From the NCBI RefSeq assembly GCF_900177725.1, contig NZ_FXAT01000006.1:393390-457389 (forward strand): DNA of 64,000 nucleotides, written 5' to 3'. How positions within the stretch are numbered: position 1 is the stretch's first letter; each line of letters begins with the position of its first letter. The notes under the pieces were generated by a model. The model searched no databases and was not told the origin of the DNA. It saw only the letters and a list, made by a program, of their open reading frames with translations. Positions 60,305 through 64,000 of this stretch are shown one piece after another. A program made the position numbers and the translations under genes. Origin of the DNA: Paraburkholderia susongensis. Its GTDB lineage: Bacteria > Pseudomonadota > Gammaproteobacteria > Burkholderiales > Burkholderiaceae.

Positions 60305-61207
60305 ATGGAGAAGAAGCACCTCGCCCTAGCGCTATTTGTGACATTCGTATGGGGCGTCAACTTTCCGATTACCAAGCTCGGCCTAGATTCGATGGATCCA
60401 TTCGTGCTGACCGGCGTGCGGTTTGCGCTAGCCGCCTTCCCGCTTGTGTTTTTCATCCGCAGGCCATCGGTCCATTTCGGCTATGTTGCGGCGTACGGGT
60501 TGATTTTCGGAGTCGGTATGTGGGGGGCGATCAACTACGGAATCGCATCGGGCGTTGCGCCGGGTATCGCATCGCTGATCATCCAGTTGAGCGCGTTCTT
60601 TACGATGTTCTGGGGGGCCTTGCTGTTTCGCGAAACGTTGCGCCCTGCGCAGTGGGTCGGTGCGATCGTGGTATTAATCGGCTTAATTGGCATATTCCTC
60701 GCGCAGAAAGGCGCGCATCAGGTCTTCGGAATCGCACTGGTCGTACTGAGCGCAATTGCTTGGAGCATCGGCAACGTGATCATCAAGAAGTCGGGGGTCA
60801 AAGAGATCTTCTCGTTCATGGTCTGGGCTAGCCTGTTTCCGCCGCTTCCGCTGCTGTTGGGCGCCTGGTGGATAGGAGGGGGGCAGCCGTTCGTGATGAC
60901 CTGGCGAAATATTGATGGTGTGGCCTTGTTCTCGCTCGCGTTCCAGGTTTACCTGGCAACGCACTTTTCCTACTGGGGTTGGAATTCGTTGATGAAGCTC
61001 TACCCGGTTTCGATGGTTGCGCCGCTGTCGCTGATGATTCCAGTCTTTGGCATCCTCTCCTCGATTCTTCTGATCGGTGAGCGCGTGCAGCCCTTGGAAT
61101 GGGCGTCGATCCTGGTGATCATCGTGGGTCTTGCCATCGGGATCTACAGGCGAGGCAGTGCAACAGTGATTATGCGGGCCGCTCCTGAGACCGCCTCAAA
61201 GGCGTGA
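60305..61207 (+). CDS. EamA/DMT-family transporter
   Basis: A 300-residue protein with ten membrane segments in two EamA halves. The start at 60305 is chosen for MEKKHLALALFVTFVWGVNF. SMDPFVLTGVRFALAAFPLV and the second-half match SIGNVIIKKSGVKEIFSF are usual for the family. PVFGILSSILLIGERVQPLE ends the second EamA domain. Members export amino acids and related metabolites. It sits inside the cassette between the amidotransferase and N-oxygenase genes and is a good candidate for product export or self-protection. Confidence 0.88.
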   Translation: MEKKHLALALFVTFVWGVNFPITKLGLDSMDPFVLTGVRFALAAFPLVFFIRRPSVHFGYVAAYGLIFGVGMWGAINYGIASGVAPGIASLIIQLSAFFTMFWGALLFRETLRPAQWVGAIVVLIGLIGIFLAQKGAHQVFGIALVVLSAIAWSIGNVIIKKSGVKEIFSFMVWASLFPPLPLLLGAWWIGGGQPFVMTWRNIDGVALFSLAFQVYLATHFSYWGWNSLMKLYPVSMVAPLSLMIPVFGILSSILLIGERVQPLEWASILVIIVGLAIGIYRRGSATVIMRAAPETASKA

Positions 61208-61284
61208 CATAACAACAGCAAACTAGAACAGTGACCGGTGCTACCAAAGCACGGCCGTCATGATGACTTTCGCAGAGTAACCAC

Positions 61285-62202
61285 ATGCTTACAGATGACA
61301 TCGTCGAATCGAGTCATGTCAAAGAAACACTGAAGAAGCTTTCCCTGCTTTGGCGGGATAGAGCCGTCGTCAACAATGGTCCGAAGGACTACACATCCAT
61401 TGCTTTCGACTCGGCAAAGCCGGATTTCGCGGAATCGCTACTGCCTTTCCGGTCGCATCCGCGATGGTTGAGCGCGGCCCCCGAACTGAAGAGCACGGTG
61501 TTGTCGTATGCTTGGGCGATCTACAACCTGAAGACGGTCTACATCGAGTGCGACATCGTCACGCCTGCGTGTGAAGCCCTCATCAAGTCGCCTGTCGGCG
61601 GCGGGCACGCGAGGTACGAGTTGCAGCAGGTGATGAGCGAGGCGCTACTCGACGAAGCCCTGCACACGAAGATGTCGATCAGCGCATGCAATTACATCTA
61701 CCAGCACCGCAAGCTGAAGCCGGTCGACTACACGGATTTCAACCTGGTGACTTGGCGTGCGCGCTTACTCGCGCAATGCGACTCTGAATGGAAGCGCCGC
61801 CTGACGACGTTTGCGATCGCATGCGCGAGCGAGACGCTGATCACCGACTACCTGAAGACGCTATCCGACGACGCGGCAATCCAGCCGTTGTGCCGGGAAG
61901 TGACGCGTGCCCACGCAATTGACGAATGGGGACACTCGAGTGTGTTCAGCGTGGCGGCGGAGCACATTGTTGGCTCGCTTTCCGAAAGCGAACGTGCGTA
62001 CTTTGCGAACGTCGTGCCCAAGACAGTCGAAATGTTCGCCGACAACGAGATGGGAGCGTGGTCGACGGTATTGACCTACCTTGACTTTCCACACTGCAAA
62101 GAAATTGTCGAAGATTCGGAAAAGATCGGTCATGTCAAGGTGTACCAGGACTCGGTGGCGACCCTGCTGTCCAAGCTGGGCTTGCCGGCGCGGGTTAATT
62201 GA
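61285..62202 (+). CDS. AurF-type di-iron N-oxygenase
   Basis: A 305-residue protein of the p-aminobenzoate N-oxygenase (AurF) family, with a ferritin-like helical core. All seven expected metal ligands can be placed: Glu88 (YIECD), Glu124 and His127 (DEALH), Glu183 (ASETLI), His210, Glu214 and His217 (RAHAIDEWGH). Their spacing (36, 3, 56, 27, 4, 3) is almost the same as in AurF (35, 3, 57, 27, 4, 3, from memory). Such enzymes oxidise amines to hydroxylamines, nitroso or nitro groups. The reductase gene 57 bases downstream should supply the electrons. The substrate is unknown. Confidence 0.88.
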   Translation: MLTDDIVESSHVKETLKKLSLLWRDRAVVNNGPKDYTSIAFDSAKPDFAESLLPFRSHPRWLSAAPELKSTVLSYAWAIYNLKTVYIECDIVTPACEALIKSPVGGGHARYELQQVMSEALLDEALHTKMSISACNYIYQHRKLKPVDYTDFNLVTWRARLLAQCDSEWKRRLTTFAIACASETLITDYLKTLSDDAAIQPLCREVTRAHAIDEWGHSSVFSVAAEHIVGSLSESERAYFANVVPKTVEMFADNEMGAWSTVLTYLDFPHCKEIVEDSEKIGHVKVYQDSVATLLSKLGLPARVN

Positions 62203-62259
62203 CAGGGCGCAAGCCCCACCGCGGATGAAATACAAAAGAACACAAGTACTTGGGAACAG

Positions 62260-63294
62260 ATGAAAGGACTCCTTCACTTCAAATGCGAGAACGTTGTCCG
62301 GATGTCGAATTCCGTTAACGCATACTGGCTCCGCGTGCTCGACACAGAGCGATACGGCGAATGCGATTACGGAAAACACCTGCTGCTGAAGTATCCCGAT
62401 GCGGCAAACCGGGTGCAGCGGCGCAACTATTCCATCGTCGGAAGACCGGATGAAGGTCTCATCGAGATTGCGGTAAAACGTCAGGCCGGCGATGGCGTGT
62501 CAGCGTCGATTCATCAGTCGCTGACGCGAAACTCCATATTGATTGCCGACGAAGTATCGGGGGCGCTGACCAGCCAATCGTTGTTGCGCTACCGTCGCGT
62601 GCTGATGGTATGCGGCGGGGTGGGTGTCACCTTGCCCGTGGGGCTGGCCAGAGGCTTGGCAAAGCTGGCTGAACAAGGCAATCAGGTGCCCGAGGTACAC
62701 CTGATCGTTTGCGTGCCACAGTATGACGACTTGATTTACTTCACCGAGCTGTTGGCGTTGCAAGCCAGATATAAATGGCTCTCGGTCGCGACCTTCGTGA
62801 CCCGGGAGAGTGTGCGTCCAGGCATCTCGTACCTGATGTCGGGACGGCCCGACCCGTGCAGGCTTGTCAACCAGATAACGGCCCCGGAGGCGATCCTGCT
62901 GTGCGGAAGCGGCGCGTTCGTCGCGGACTGGGAACGGCAGTTGCGGTGCACTTTTCCTGGCGCCATGATACTGAATCAGCATCGGTCGGATACGGAGCGA
63001 GTGCCGTCATCGCCCGCTGCGTCCGAGCGAACTTGCAAAATGCTGCTCGCGGGCAGCGATCGGGTGTTGATAGGGAACCGGGGCGATACGCTGCTTGAAA
63101 CGTTGGAAGCGAACGGCGTGGCCATATCGAATCAATGCCGGATGGGAGTCTGCGGGCGTTGCAGCGTTCGTCTGATTGAGGGCGAGGTCGAGTCCTCATC
63201 GTCGATCGGCTTAACGAGCCTCGAACTCGAGAAGGGGTACTGTCTTGCGTGTTGCACCCGGCCTAGCGGCGAGGCGGTCACGCTCGAACTATAG
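62260..63294 (+). CDS. Flavin/2Fe-2S oxidoreductase, phthalate-dioxygenase-reductase type
   Basis: A 344-residue electron-transfer protein. A flavin domain covers about residues 10-105 with RRNYSIVG (residues 54-61), the FMN/FAD-contacting R-x-Y-S motif. The NAD domain is about 110-235 with VLMVCGGVGVTLPVGLA. The C-terminal plant-type ferredoxin domain is about 258-344 with Cys293, Cys298, Cys301 and Cys331 (C-x4-C-x2-C-x29-C). The order flavin, NAD, 2Fe-2S is that of the PDR/VanB/PobB group. It most likely reduces the AurF-type enzyme just upstream; it could also feed the MOSC protein, which lacks its own ferredoxin domain (inference). Confidence 0.88.
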   Translation: MKGLLHFKCENVVRMSNSVNAYWLRVLDTERYGECDYGKHLLLKYPDAANRVQRRNYSIVGRPDEGLIEIAVKRQAGDGVSASIHQSLTRNSILIADEVSGALTSQSLLRYRRVLMVCGGVGVTLPVGLARGLAKLAEQGNQVPEVHLIVCVPQYDDLIYFTELLALQARYKWLSVATFVTRESVRPGISYLMSGRPDPCRLVNQITAPEAILLCGSGAFVADWERQLRCTFPGAMILNQHRSDTERVPSSPAASERTCKMLLAGSDRVLIGNRGDTLLETLEANGVAISNQCRMGVCGRCSVRLIEGEVESSSSIGLTSLELEKGYCLACCTRPSGEAVTLEL

Positions 63295-63341
63295 CAAGGG
63301 AAAACGGGCGCGTCCCGCATGTGTTTGTCTACTGGTTGCAG

Positions 63342-63680
63342 GGCGAGTGTCTTGAACGCGTAGTGAAGAGGGCTGAGGCGTTCGAGGTGCAGCAGCAGAC
63401 GGCGAAACTTGTCCTCCCAGCCGAACAGCCGCTCGATGGTGTTGAAGCGCTCTTTAAAAATGGCTGGCTCGAACAGCGCCTTGAGGCCGCGTTTGGGCCT
63501 TTTCCTGCCTCGCTTCGCTCAATTCCACTGGAATCCGTTGTCGGGCTTGGCGTTGGGCCATTTTCCATCAGCAAAGCGATGGATTCTAGCCGCTTCGACG
63601 ACAACCGCTCGAACCCCTTACCCAGCCCGCCTCTCCGCCAGTTTTAACCGCTGCGAAAACCTGCAACCAGTAGTTGTGCT
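63342..63680. repeat. Direct repeat, right copy (transposase relic, copy 2)
   Basis: Nearly identical to 54805-55143. On the minus strand it reads AIFKERFNTIERLFGWEDKF then RRLLLHLERLSPLHYAFKTL in one frame. It therefore lacks the one-base loss seen in copy 1, but it ends abruptly where the cassette begins, 47 bases after the reductase stop. It is a truncated IS5-like transposase. Confidence 0.9.
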
Positions 63681-63829
63681 TTCGCGGTTTTCAACTAGCG
63701 TGCCGAGCAGTCTTTGTGAATCCGTCTCTTATGGCCGATCGCAGTCGGGCGTGAACAGCAACAGGCGGCTATAACTGCTGCGCGACTGGCAGTACGCGGG
63801 GACGATTTTTGTCACAGCGTACTCAACGC

Positions 63830-64000
63830 TCAGGTCTCGATCAGATGAAGGAACTGCCTGATGCGTGGACTGCTGCCCTCACCAAAGAAGGCTTGCGGTG
63901 TCGTGTCTTCAGCAACCACGCCGCCGTCCATGAAAACGACCCGATCCGCAACATCTCGCGCAAACCGCACTTCGTGCGTGACGATCAGCATCGTCATGCC
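63830..64000 (-). CDS. Amino-acid ABC transporter ATP-binding protein, C-terminal part
   Basis: The window ends inside this gene; 56 codons and a stop (63830-63832) are visible. The translation has the H-loop motif TMLIVTHEVRFARDVADRVV, then FMDGGVVAED, PQAFFGEGSSPRIRQFLHLI and the end. This is the C-terminal end of polar amino-acid ABC ATPases (GlnQ/HisP group), with the switch His in VTHE. The Walker motifs lie beyond the window. Confidence 0.85.
   Translation of the reverse strand, partial: GMTMLIVTHEVRFARDVADRVVFMDGGVVAEDTTPQAFFGEGSSPRIRQFLHLIET

Overview
The window looks like a chromosome or megaplasmid segment of a Burkholderiaceae bacterium, most likely Paraburkholderia, Caballeronia or Burkholderia. 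The evidence is high-GC coding sequence, a Burkholderia-style type VI secretion (T6SS) cluster that includes TagJ and TagK, and many amino-acid transport and catabolism genes. The genus is an inference from gene content. I saw no rRNA, tRNA or CRISPR array.

Region 1 (1-19074) is most of a T6SS locus. On the plus strand are the 3' end of tssM, a vgrG with a 40-unit PDET-type tail, a PAAR protein and an rhs gene that seems to have lost its toxin tip. On the minus strand is tagK-tagJ-tssE-tssF-tssG-tssA, followed by an orphan fimbrial adhesin and a GlcNAc-transferase-family glycosyltransferase. A divergent tssH (clpV) closes the locus. Region 2 (19075-28356) holds a hybrid sensor kinase with its own HPt domain, beside a decayed response-regulator gene. 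After it come a SHOCT membrane protein, a small lipoprotein, a phospholipase-D-type lipoprotein and a CREST-type membrane hydrolase.

Region 3 (28380-32562) is a rearranged dauBAR-like D-amino-acid module: a YheO/DauR-type regulator, an ornithine-cyclodeaminase-family enzyme, a binding protein and a DadA-type dehydrogenase, with palindromes in the divergent promoter. Region 4 (32806-37945) has mostly ordinary genes: an AI-2E-family permease, an AraC/VOC pair, a COG0523 GTPase, a Tat-exported metallo-hydrolase and a binding protein. Region 5 (38191-44071) is a LysR gene divergent from a five-gene operon: an aconitase-family two-subunit hydro-lyase, an RraA-type aldolase, an aminotransferase and a glutamate-type binding protein. 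I read it as a candidate route for a gamma-substituted glutamate.

Region 6 (44473-53492) carries exported glycan enzymes: a GH95 fucosidase, a GH27 galactosidase, a SASA-type esterase and an AT-rich alginate-lyase-like lipoprotein. They are interrupted by a gene graveyard (50372-52112) with broken transporter and transposase genes. A hexanucleotide repeat there appears to have grown out of an ABC-ATPase P-loop.

Region 7 (54652-63680) is the most interesting. Two direct copies of a transposase relic bracket a cassette of a MOSC (mARC-like) protein, an AraC regulator, a crotonase, an asparagine-synthetase-type amidotransferase, an EamA exporter, an AurF-type di-iron N-oxygenase with all seven expected metal ligands, and a flavin/2Fe-2S reductase. 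I infer a small pathway for an N-oxygenated compound that I do not recognise. The window ends inside an amino-acid ABC ATPase gene.
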